61,261 nucleotides of DNA from Campylobacterota bacterium (GTDB lineage: Bacteria > Bdellovibrionota > Bacteriovoracia > Bacteriovoracales > Bacteriovoracaceae), in NCBI GenBank assembly GCA_003650125.1, contig QNFX01000008.1, positions 1 through 61,261 on the forward strand, in the 5' to 3' direction. The translations under genes and the position numbers were made by a program. This document shows positions 55,078-61,261 of this stretch, one piece after another; within the stretch, counting starts at the first letter, position 1, and every line of letters starts with the position of its first letter. The notes beneath the pieces are model-generated. The model saw nothing but the letters and a program-made list of their open reading frames with translations, was not told the DNA's origin and did no database searches.

Positions 55078-57156
55078 TTAATAAGTAAGTTGTTGATAGG
55101 AAAAAGTATTTCCTTGCTGAAAATTACCAAAGTAATATGGATTGTAATTATAAAGACCCATCTGAGAGGGAAGAACACCACTAAGGCCATAGGGATTCCA
55201 ATCTCCGACCCCTTGATACGGGTTTCCAATGGCACCATAACCTACTACTCCAGGGTTTTCTGGAGTAGGGCCGCCGACATAGCCATCGGTAAATCCCCGA
55301 TATCCCATGTCCCAATAATAAGTTCGAGTAGGGTATTTTTCTCGGTAAACATTGACTTCCATTTGGTAGGCCGCCTGATCTTGCATTTGTTTTAAATAAT
55401 AATCTGAGGTGTACATCTCAAGTCCTACTGGAAGTAGAGTGTTCACCGATTTTGCCAGATTTGGAGCAATGAGTTCACCCCAACTAGGGATTTTTTGAAC
55501 GGCAACACCTTTTCCTGTGTCATCTCGAGTGACATCATATCGTTGATAGAAGGCTATCCAGTCCAAGCACCTTTTTGCGGGGCCACATTTTTTCATGACC
55601 TTTTCTTCATCGCTTAGAAATAAATTATTAAAGTTTTTACTGATTTTTTTACTTAATTTTTCTTTTTTTAGATCGGGGTAAAGAGAAAAACAAAAGGACG
55701 AGTTATTTTTATCTTTGGCATGCATTTCGTAGTCCTTTTTACAGACCTTTTTTAATTCCTTTTCTTTTTCCTTTATGGGAGTGGAGTCATCTATAAAAAG
55801 ATCTTTATCCACTTCGGCCATTACTCTGCCAATTTGGAAGGCAAATTTATTCACTTTATAGTGAGGACTTACTTTGGTCATATCTAGGTCACAAGCAATA
55901 AATCCTGGATGGCCTTTTTCTGTTTTAATTTTTTCACACTCATCTTGTGCCATGGAAACTAAAAGGGCCTTCATCACCTCCAGGTTTTTATACTCAGCAT
56001 TTGTAGATATTTTATCGAGGTTTGTTTTTGCTAGCTCTATTTTATCTTCCACTTCAGCAATTTTTCTTTCTAAAATAGATTTGTCAGGACCGAGCTTTTC
56101 TAGACATTGATCTAACTTTTTACAACCTAGCTTTTTAAACAAATCCTTATAAATATTCTTGGCAGTTTTATCTGTTACCTCTGGTGGTTCGGAGGGGTCA
56201 TATTTTTCATCACGAATTTTTGCTCTTATGTTTGCTACTTCGAAATTTTTCTTAATACGCTTGTTTAACTTTTTAAGCTTTTGTGCTTGTGATTTATTTA
56301 AATTTCCTTTATTTTTTTCTTTTTGCAGCTTGATAGAGTTCACTAATGTTTCAAGGTCGCCATATGTGTCCTCAAGCGCTATTTTTTTTTGTTTTGTATC
56401 AAGGCCTTCAAATTGATTTAAAGACTGGCGTACATCTTGGACCTTTTCCTTGATTAGGGATAATTCAGGTCCACAATCATCACTTTTTTCAAGACAACGG
56501 TTTAATCTTTTAATATCTCTTTTTATTTCTTTTTCGATGGCCAGTTCATCTTTTATTTTATCTATCGTAGGAAGATCTTCTTTAAGTTCTTCTTGTAATG
56601 TTTCTAAATGGCGTTTTTCTCCATTATAGGCAATTTGGTAAGTTACAGAAAAACCCCTCACCATAGAGGCGTAATGGGCATTATCAGAGCTGAGATCGTT
56701 ACATAGTTCACTCTTTTGTTTTTTGCAGTCTCTTTTAAGATTTTTTACAAAGGCATTAGAGTTTTTACTATTTAAAAGGTTGTTATTTTTTTTCGTCGCT
56801 TTTAAAAGATCATTCATGGCCAATAATTTTCCTGAGGCCTTTATTCCATCTTCTAATTTTTTTTCTAACTCTTTAATCTTTTTTTTATCAACCGAGCTGA
56901 TCTTCATTTTGCCCTTAGCTCGCCAAAAATCATCTTTAAGTTCTTTTAGGCCTTTGAGTAGAATAAGTTGGGCCATATTTTGATCATAAGACTTTTCAAT
57001 CTTCGCCACAGTTGTTCCAAAGGCCTTATGTTTCATTTGTTTTTTTTGGATTCCCTGAATTTCATTGGTTAGGGCGCTACACTGTTTTTCGCCAGAAAAA
57101 GTTGGAGAGTTGATGATTAAAAGCAGACAAATAAAATTTATTTTATTTTTTATCAT
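55078..57156 (-). CDS. Exported lysine-rich coiled-coil protein with Tyr/Gly/Gln tail
   Basis: A 692-residue protein with a signal peptide (MIKNKINFICLLLIINSPTFSG). Residues about 25-420 are charged, lysine-rich helices with heptad character, interrupted by regular CxxxxxxC-type cysteine pairs (RDCKKQKSELC, RCLEKSDDCG, KLGCKKLDQCL). Residues about 590-692 change sharply to a low-complexity Tyr/Gly/Pro/Asn/Gln tail (for example GNPYQGVGDWNPYGLSG and NFQQGNTFSYQQLTY). No family was recognised. With transglutaminase-like genes beside it, its many lysines and the glutamine pairs in the tail make it a candidate cross-linking substrate; that is inference. It starts 30 bases after the terminator of the upstream gene. 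Confidence 0.72.
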   Translation of the reverse strand: MIKNKINFICLLLIINSPTFSGEKQCSALTNEIQGIQKKQMKHKAFGTTVAKIEKSYDQNMAQLILLKGLKELKDDFWRAKGKMKISSVDKKKIKELEKKLEDGIKASGKLLAMNDLLKATKKNNNLLNSKNSNAFVKNLKRDCKKQKSELCNDLSSDNAHYASMVRGFSVTYQIAYNGEKRHLETLQEELKEDLPTIDKIKDELAIEKEIKRDIKRLNRCLEKSDDCGPELSLIKEKVQDVRQSLNQFEGLDTKQKKIALEDTYGDLETLVNSIKLQKEKNKGNLNKSQAQKLKKLNKRIKKNFEVANIRAKIRDEKYDPSEPPEVTDKTAKNIYKDLFKKLGCKKLDQCLEKLGPDKSILERKIAEVEDKIELAKTNLDKISTNAEYKNLEVMKALLVSMAQDECEKIKTEKGHPGFIACDLDMTKVSPHYKVNKFAFQIGRVMAEVDKDLFIDDSTPIKEKEKELKKVCKKDYEMHAKDKNNSSFCFSLYPDLKKEKLSKKISKNFNNLFLSDEEKVMKKCGPAKRCLDWIAFYQRYDVTRDDTGKGVAVQKIPSWGELIAPNLAKSVNTLLPVGLEMYTSDYYLKQMQDQAAYQMEVNVYREKYPTRTYYWDMGYRGFTDGYVGGPTPENPGVVGYGAIGNPYQGVGDWNPYGLSGVLPSQMGLYNYNPYYFGNFQQGNTFSYQQLTY

Positions 57157-57186
57157 AATCTTAAAATCATTTCGGAAATTATGGGG

Positions 57187-57219
57187 AAAATTAAAGGGAT
57201 AGAGAGATTTCTCTACCCC
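57187..57219 (-). terminator. Rho-independent terminator of the first transglutaminase gene
   Basis: Minus-strand stem GGGGTAGAGA / TCTCTATCCC (10 pairs, one G-T) with a 4-base loop, followed by TTTAATTTT. It lies just after the stop at 57227 and separates this gene from the coiled-coil gene. Confidence 0.75.
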
Positions 57220-57226
57220 ATCTTAA

Positions 57227-58720
57227 CTATCTTGGAAGGATACCTTCAGCTCCCTTGTGGGAGAGCTCAAATAAGGCCTTCACAATAGGGGATGAGACAT
57301 CGCCATTTTGAGCTGACAGAACAGCATTTTCGGCCCACTTGGCCGGCAGGAGGGTATTTTTGGCATCCCAGGTTCCTCTCATCATTACATCATAAGGGGC
57401 CTGAGGATCAATATCATCGTAGGGAAGCCATAAAAAGTCAGGGTGGAATCTTGAATACCATTCTCCACCTATAATATCTCCATTAGCATTTAGTTCTAGG
57501 TCATAACGGTAGGAATTGTTGATCAAGGGATTGCTGGCCGTAGGTTCTTTGTCTTTTGCTTTAGGCTCTATAAAATTTAAATATTGAATATTGGCCTGAA
57601 CTCCTACTATATATCTTGCCTCAGGGGAGCGGTGCTTTTTAAATTTATCATTTGAAAAGCTATCAATAGGAATCATCGCTTCTGATATTTTAGTCATTTT
57701 TTTAGAGGTATTGGGGTTATAGTAAGTGAATTTGTAATTAATAACGGGGAAATTCCAGACAGATTTATCATATGAGCTGTCTATGATTAGCGCCTTTTTT
57801 TGTACGCCGATTCTATTAATCACTGCCAAGTGAAATGTTGCAGGGTTAGTGTCTAGGCAGTCAGAATCGATAATTCTTCCTATAGAGTCAGTCTTTGGAC
57901 TATGTTTTTCGCACCTGCCACCAACTTTTCTGCTTGGTATGTAATCCCCGCCCCACATATAAATTCCCAGGGCCTTAATATCTTCGGGATAAAATTTGAT
58001 AATATGTTTTCCATCAAAGGATTTAATCCTAATAGAGTGTTTAGGCCGGGGGAGGGCGGCGGGGGCCAGGGCAAGGCCATGACATAGGCCAACCCAATCT
58101 CTTACATGCCCGTACTTTTCAATTTCATCTAGGCCTTTTTGCCAGATATACTTTGAGAAAGAGTGGTTTTCATCACCAATTAGTAGTTCGTATTTTTCGG
58201 CCGGAGAAAGCAGATTGATTCTTCCTTTTTTTACATAGTAGGAAGAAGGTCTTTTCTTTATATATTTTAATTTTCCTTTGAAATTCCATATTCTTTTAAA
58301 TTTTCTATCTGAATAGCGGTATGCGATGAGTCCATTCTTGGTACTCCAATAATAGCCAGTCCATGGAGTGTATTTGACCTTTCCTGATCTTAATTTTTGT
58401 TCATCAATTTTGTAAGCATTTAAGAGTAGATCAATCTGTGCATCAAATAGTCCCTCCACGGAGTCATTAAACTGTACATTCATTTTGTCAGTAGTACTTT
58501 GCCGTAAATATTCTTTTCTCCAGATTAATTTTTCAGTAAAACTGATTACCGTTGCGTTATCAGATGATATTTTCTTATAGGGTAATTGCTTGAAGACTTT
58601 GGCAGGGTTTTGATTAAACTCTTTTAGGAAATCCTCTAGGAGGTGGGGTTGAGTTTTTGAAAAAGAGTTTGTAGCGGACAGTATTACAAATAATAAGAGT
58701 AAACGTTTTAATGATCCCAT
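57227..58720 (-). CDS. Exported transglutaminase of the elicitor (GP42-like) family
   Basis: A 497-residue protein with a signal peptide (ending near TNSFS). Its landmarks match the transglutaminase-elicitor family first known from Phytophthora GP42 and also found in some bacteria. In order they are PWTGYYWSTKNGLIAYRY, LSPAEKYELLIGD, DWVGLCHGLALAPAALPRP with the expected nucleophile Cys213, YPEDIKALG, GGRC, DTNPATFHLAVINRIG with His297 a candidate catalytic histidine, IIDSSYD and VWNFPV. Such enzymes join glutamine side chains to lysines or amines. It would act outside the cytoplasm. The gene has its own TATAAT-type -10 upstream and a terminator downstream. Confidence 0.82.
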   Translation of the reverse strand: MGSLKRLLLLFVILSATNSFSKTQPHLLEDFLKEFNQNPAKVFKQLPYKKISSDNATVISFTEKLIWRKEYLRQSTTDKMNVQFNDSVEGLFDAQIDLLLNAYKIDEQKLRSGKVKYTPWTGYYWSTKNGLIAYRYSDRKFKRIWNFKGKLKYIKKRPSSYYVKKGRINLLSPAEKYELLIGDENHSFSKYIWQKGLDEIEKYGHVRDWVGLCHGLALAPAALPRPKHSIRIKSFDGKHIIKFYPEDIKALGIYMWGGDYIPSRKVGGRCEKHSPKTDSIGRIIDSDCLDTNPATFHLAVINRIGVQKKALIIDSSYDKSVWNFPVINYKFTYYNPNTSKKMTKISEAMIPIDSFSNDKFKKHRSPEARYIVGVQANIQYLNFIEPKAKDKEPTASNPLINNSYRYDLELNANGDIIGGEWYSRFHPDFLWLPYDDIDPQAPYDVMMRGTWDAKNTLLPAKWAENAVLSAQNGDVSSPIVKALFELSHKGAEGILPR

Positions 58721-58764
58721 ATCTTTTCCTTACGTAGGTTGAAAAATTTAACAAACATTAGTCT

Positions 58765-58770
58765 ATTATA
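58765..58770 (-). promoter_or_regulatory. -10 element for the minus-strand transglutaminase gene
   Basis: A perfect TATAAT on the minus strand, about 45 bases before the ATG at 58720. No consensus -35 is present; the expected -35 position is occupied by the palindrome at 58779-58793. Confidence 0.5.
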
Positions 58771-58773
58771 TTG

Positions 58774-58802
58774 TTGACATCAAATTATTTGATAAATACT
58801 CT
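58774..58802 (+). promoter_or_regulatory. Sigma-70 promoter for the small exported protein gene
   Basis: A perfect TTGACA (58774-58779), a 17-base spacer and TACTCT (58797-58802), 60 bases before the ATG at 58862. The palindrome at 58779-58793 fills most of the spacer. Confidence 0.65.
58779..58793. promoter_or_regulatory. 15-bp perfect palindrome in the divergent promoter region
   Basis: ATCAAATTATTTGAT: two 7-base arms around one central base. It lies between the -35 and -10 of the plus promoter and at the -35 position of the minus promoter. A protein bound here could switch both transglutaminase-linked units together. The regulator is unknown. Confidence 0.5.
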
Positions 58803-58861
58803 TTAAATAAAAAAAATCAGGCCAGAGCTTGGTTAATTTAATCAAAAAAGGAGTTTTGTTT

Positions 58862-59404
58862 ATGAAAAAGTTATTTACGTTACTAGTTATTGCTTTCCTA
58901 TCTGTCTCTGTACAGGCGCGCGACACAGAGAGCAAGGTTTGTATTGAAGGTCAAGGCTGTGGTGACTTACATGACCTTAAATTAGCTTGTACTGATCCAG
59001 GTCACTATAACCACCAAAACCCACCTACAAGTATCCAAATCCATTGTAAGATGTTTGAAATGGGTTGGAGAATGGGAAAACCAGGGACTATGTCATTTCC
59101 TAGGTTAAGAGTTCTAACAACTTCTGTGTCTACCAATAAAGGCGGAGTTGGTATGGGATCTATTGATTTCAACTTCCCAACTACTTCAAGCACTTTTCCA
59201 TGTCCTAATTTTAATCAAACCTCAAGTCATGCGGAATTTTCTTTCAATGTTACTTGTGACGAAATAATGGATATGGATAACACTATCGATTACTGTAATG
59301 ACAATATGTTAGCTCTTGTTGAAGCTGATGAGTCTTTAATGGTAACTGTTCCTACTGGGAAAACACATAATTCATGTGGTGGTGGTGGACACGGTCAGCA
59401 CTAA
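58862..59404 (+). CDS. Small exported cysteine-containing protein between the two transglutaminase-like genes
   Basis: A 180-residue protein. ATG 58862 follows AAAAAAGGAG and begins a signal peptide (MKKLFTLLVIAFLSVSVQA). The mature protein has about nine cysteines, including CIEGQGCGDLHDLKLAC at the start and a C-terminal SCGGGGHGQH tail. No family was recognised. The strong promoter and ribosome-binding site suggest high expression. It lies upstream of the second transglutaminase-like gene, separated by a strong terminator, and divergent from the first, so it may be a substrate or partner; that is inference. Confidence 0.75.
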   Translation: MKKLFTLLVIAFLSVSVQARDTESKVCIEGQGCGDLHDLKLACTDPGHYNHQNPPTSIQIHCKMFEMGWRMGKPGTMSFPRLRVLTTSVSTNKGGVGMGSIDFNFPTTSSTFPCPNFNQTSSHAEFSFNVTCDEIMDMDNTIDYCNDNMLALVEADESLMVTVPTGKTHNSCGGGGHGQH

Positions 59405-59429
59405 GAATTTCTCTAAATAGCTAAATGTT

Positions 59430-59460
59430 GAAGGCCACTTAAGTAAGTGGCCTTCTTTTT
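59430..59460 (+). terminator. Strong rho-independent terminator after the small exported protein
   Basis: GAAGGCCACTT and AAGTGGCCTTC form a perfect 11-bp stem with a 4-base loop, followed by TTTTT. Only 24 bases separate it from the next start at 59485. Confidence 0.9.
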
Positions 59461-59484
59461 CCCCGTAAATAAAGAGAGTAACCT

Positions 59485-60501
59485 ATGAGAAAATTTAATC
59501 TACTTTTTTTGATCCTTCTTGCTTCAACCTCAGTTTTTGCCAGCAATGATTATCCTCATGCTTACGGTGAATATGTTGAAATTAATTATGATGATAAGCA
59601 TGCTCCTGTAAGACCTGTAGGTTCCGGGCATGAAGCGGTGACTGAAAGGTATGGCAAGCTTATAGTAACTGAAGGGGATTTTACAGCAGAGTCAGATAAT
59701 AAACCTTGGTCCTCATGGTGGTATCCTCGATATGAAAAAACTCTCTTTGAAGATAAGGGAAGAAATGACCTCTCTACGCTTTCAAAATATGATCGTTTTG
59801 CCAGAAAATCAGGGCAAAGAAGATCTAATGCGCGAAATTATGAAGAACAGAATTTATATACAGAAAGAGCAGTTGATTGGGCCGGTCTTTGTGATGCTTG
59901 GGCGCTGGCATCAATTATGGCGGAGGAGCCTGTAAGATCTGTTAGGAAAAAAGGCATTACTTTCACTGTTAAGGATCTTAAGGCATTAGTCATTAAGACC
60001 TACTCCAAGACAAATTTAAAAGGTCATTTTGGGCAGAGAAATAATGGCGCATGGGATGACCATTATGAAGATATCTATCCAGATCAATTCCATAAATTCT
60101 TTCAAGTAGAACTGTTTGAAAAGAGAAAACCATTTATTATTGACTATGATGCAGGTATGCAGGTCTGGAATGTACCCGTGTTTAAAGTAAAAACTAAAAT
60201 TACAGCAGATCCACAAAGAGATAACATGGTAAATGTTAAAACCTTTATTTGGTATGCTTCTCCTTTTGTTAAAGATTTAAATTTTGTAGGGATTAGACCT
60301 ATTACAAAAATTTATAAATATAAGCTCTTTGGAAGATGGACCAGACAAGGCTTTGAAGTCAGTGGTGGACAATGGATGAAGGAATCTAGAAGAGATCATC
60401 CAGACTTTGTAATGGCCAAACCAGATAGAATCAAAAGAGGAAGTTTTAATAAAGAACTTCAAGCAGATATCGTTGATAAGATCCTAAAAGGCTCCTATTA
60501 A
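59485..60501 (+). CDS. Second, diverged exported transglutaminase-like protein
   Basis: A 338-residue protein with a signal peptide (MRKFNLLFLILLASTSVFA). It shares the same landmarks, in the same order, with the protein at 57227-58720: PWSSWWYPRYEK, LSTLSKYDRFARKSG, DWAGLCDAWALASIMAEEP with Cys136, TVKDLKALV, FHKFFQVEL (His203), FIIDYDAG and VWNVPV. The residue after the cysteine is Asp instead of His (GLCD against GLCH), the GGRC segment is absent and the protein is about 160 residues shorter. The cysteine, histidine and aspartate appear kept, so activity is possible. No promoter fits in the 24 bases after the preceding terminator, so expression may depend on readthrough. Its stop overlaps the permease gene by four bases. 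Confidence 0.72.
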   Translation: MRKFNLLFLILLASTSVFASNDYPHAYGEYVEINYDDKHAPVRPVGSGHEAVTERYGKLIVTEGDFTAESDNKPWSSWWYPRYEKTLFEDKGRNDLSTLSKYDRFARKSGQRRSNARNYEEQNLYTERAVDWAGLCDAWALASIMAEEPVRSVRKKGITFTVKDLKALVIKTYSKTNLKGHFGQRNNGAWDDHYEDIYPDQFHKFFQVELFEKRKPFIIDYDAGMQVWNVPVFKVKTKITADPQRDNMVNVKTFIWYASPFVKDLNFVGIRPITKIYKYKLFGRWTRQGFEVSGGQWMKESRRDHPDFVMAKPDRIKRGSFNKELQADIVDKILKGSY

Positions 60502-61261
60502 GTAGTTTTTTTGACTAAGAAGTATAAGATACCACCTAGCATAATTGTTCCAAGACTTGGAATTAATACCAATGGAGTATTAAAGCTTAAATAAGTTATC
60601 ATTAAAGAATTAATGATAATGAAGGTTATAGGGGTCAGAGGATATCCCCAGGTCTTAAAAGGTCTGGGCACATCTCTTTTTCTTAAAATGAATAATCCTA
60701 TCACTACGAGCGTGGAAGATAGAGAAAGCGTAATCCCAATATATTTTAAGATAAAAGAAAAGCTCCAAGAATAAAGTAAAATTAAAGCGATAATATATTG
60801 AATCAATATTGAAATATACGGCGAATCCAGTTTGTTTTTACGGGATAAAAACTTAATTGCACTATAATCCTCTCCCGCCACTGCTAAAACTCTAGGGCCT
60901 GCGATAACTAAACTATTTAAGGAAGATAGAAGGGCCAGGCCCACAAGTCCTGAAATAAGATAGACATTGTTTGTACCAAAGATTTTTGCTGCCACTATAT
61001 TTAAAATATCAATTTTTCCTTCTAGCTCCGCAAATCCCGCCACATTTAAAAACATAAAGTTAAGCATTAAATAAAGTAGTGTCACTATTCCCGTTCCTAG
61101 AAGCAGAGAAAAAGGGATCGATTTTTTAGGGTTTTCTAGCTGGCCTGCAATATAGGTAGAGGCATTCCAGCCGGCAAAAGCATAAGAGACATAAACTAGC
61201 GCCACACCAAATTTAGGTTTTAAAAACTCTGAAAAGTCCTCCATCCTAGGAATAAAGGATA
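60498..61261 (-). CDS. APC-family amino-acid permease, 5' part beyond the window
   Basis: About 254 C-terminal residues of an amino-acid/polyamine/organocation permease. YVSYAFAGWNASTYIAGQLENPKKSIP (landmark) is the characteristic segment around transmembrane helices 6-7, followed by VAGFAELEG and about seven hydrophobic helices to the stop. The frame stays open past ATG 61244 to the window edge, and permeases of this family are about 430-450 residues, so the N-terminal half is missing. The substrate is unknown. Confidence 0.88.
   Translation of the reverse strand, partial: SFIPRMEDFSEFLKPKFGVALVYVSYAFAGWNASTYIAGQLENPKKSIPFSLLLGTGIVTLLYLMLNFMFLNVAGFAELEGKIDILNIVAAKIFGTNNVYLISGLVGLALLSSLNSLVIAGPRVLAVAGEDYSAIKFLSRKNKLDSPYISILIQYIIALILLYSWSFSFILKYIGITLSLSSTLVVIGLFILRKRDVPRPFKTWGYPLTPITFIIINSLMITYLSFNTPLVLIPSLGTIMLGGILYFLVKKTT

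Noticed and set aside
45740-58720. One long operon from the transglutaminase gene through znuACB to the last lipoprotein
   Set aside because: A terminator at 57187-57219 and sigma-28 promoters at 55048-55074 and 46610-46636 divide the run into separate units.
1-61261. CRISPR arrays, tRNA or rRNA genes, insertion sequences
   Set aside because: All gaps are under about 190 bases and show no repeat-spacer pattern, cloverleaf or transposase.

Overview
This 61.3 kb window is a compact, AT-rich bacterial chromosome segment (G+C roughly mid-30s percent by eye). It carries about 53 genes on both strands and has no gap longer than about 190 bp. I see no rRNA, tRNA, CRISPR array, insertion sequence or prophage. 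The organism is Gram-negative: it has BamB, outer-membrane barrels, many short-signal lipoproteins, and PlsB. Long secreted or lipid-anchored proteins of unknown family, exported metalloproteases and the low G+C suggest a predatory or surface-active member of the Bdellovibrionota (Bacteriovorax/Peredibacter-like). That placement is inference; no single gene proves it. Layout: 1-714 is the 3' part of fabI. 0.7-2.1 kb holds two small exported proteins, one with leucine-rich repeats. 2.1-8.4 kb (minus strand) is one tightly overlapped operon for early tetrapyrrole synthesis, hemA-hemC(D)-hemL, then a histidine kinase and an OmpR-type regulator, then hemE; the two-component system sits inside the haem operon. 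8.5-16.9 kb (plus) holds a Na/Pi cotransporter, plsB, folE, a CDF metal exporter, the infC-rpmI-rplT translation operon and a membrane glycosyltransferase-like protein. infC has no ATG/GTG/TTG and appears to start at an AUA codon. 16.9-20.6 kb holds an exported zinc protease and, on the minus strand, arsM-DUF547-radical SAM. 20.8-28.0 kb is a single gene for a giant lipoprotein with 19 Ig-like repeats. 28-31 kb holds an outer-membrane protein, a matrixin-like lipoprotein, a transaldolase and an exported protein. 31.4-36 kb holds an arsenate reductase-aquaporin pair, an exported Fic protein with a changed motif, and a TVP38-flavoprotein fusion. 36-39 kb holds a lipoprotein, a hydrolase and a catalytically degenerate tyrosine recombinase. 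39.2-45.7 kb is the conserved rnc-era-der-yfgM-bamB run, interrupted by two barrel genes on the other strand. 45.7-49.8 kb (minus) is znuA-znuC-znuB plus two exported proteins. 49.8-60.5 kb is the most unusual part: a 1752-residue cysteine-rich lipoprotein, a lysine-rich coiled-coil protein with a Tyr/Gln/Gly tail, a transglutaminase of the oomycete-elicitor type, a small exported cysteine protein, and a second, diverged transglutaminase-like protein. 60.5 kb to the end is a partial amino-acid permease. Main leads: (1) Two transglutaminase-elicitor-like exported enzymes sit on opposite sides of a short divergent promoter region that contains a perfect 15-bp palindrome, next to secreted proteins that could be cross-linking substrates. 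(2) Two near-perfect sigma-28 (FliA) promoters, TAAA-N15-TCCGATAA, lie directly upstream of the giant cysteine-rich lipoprotein and of a second lipoprotein gene, suggesting co-expression with motility or an attack phase. (3) AUA-initiated infC. (4) A sensor/regulator pair embedded in the hem operon. Several convergent gene pairs overlap by exactly four palindromic bases, and GGCC is strikingly frequent for such AT-rich DNA.
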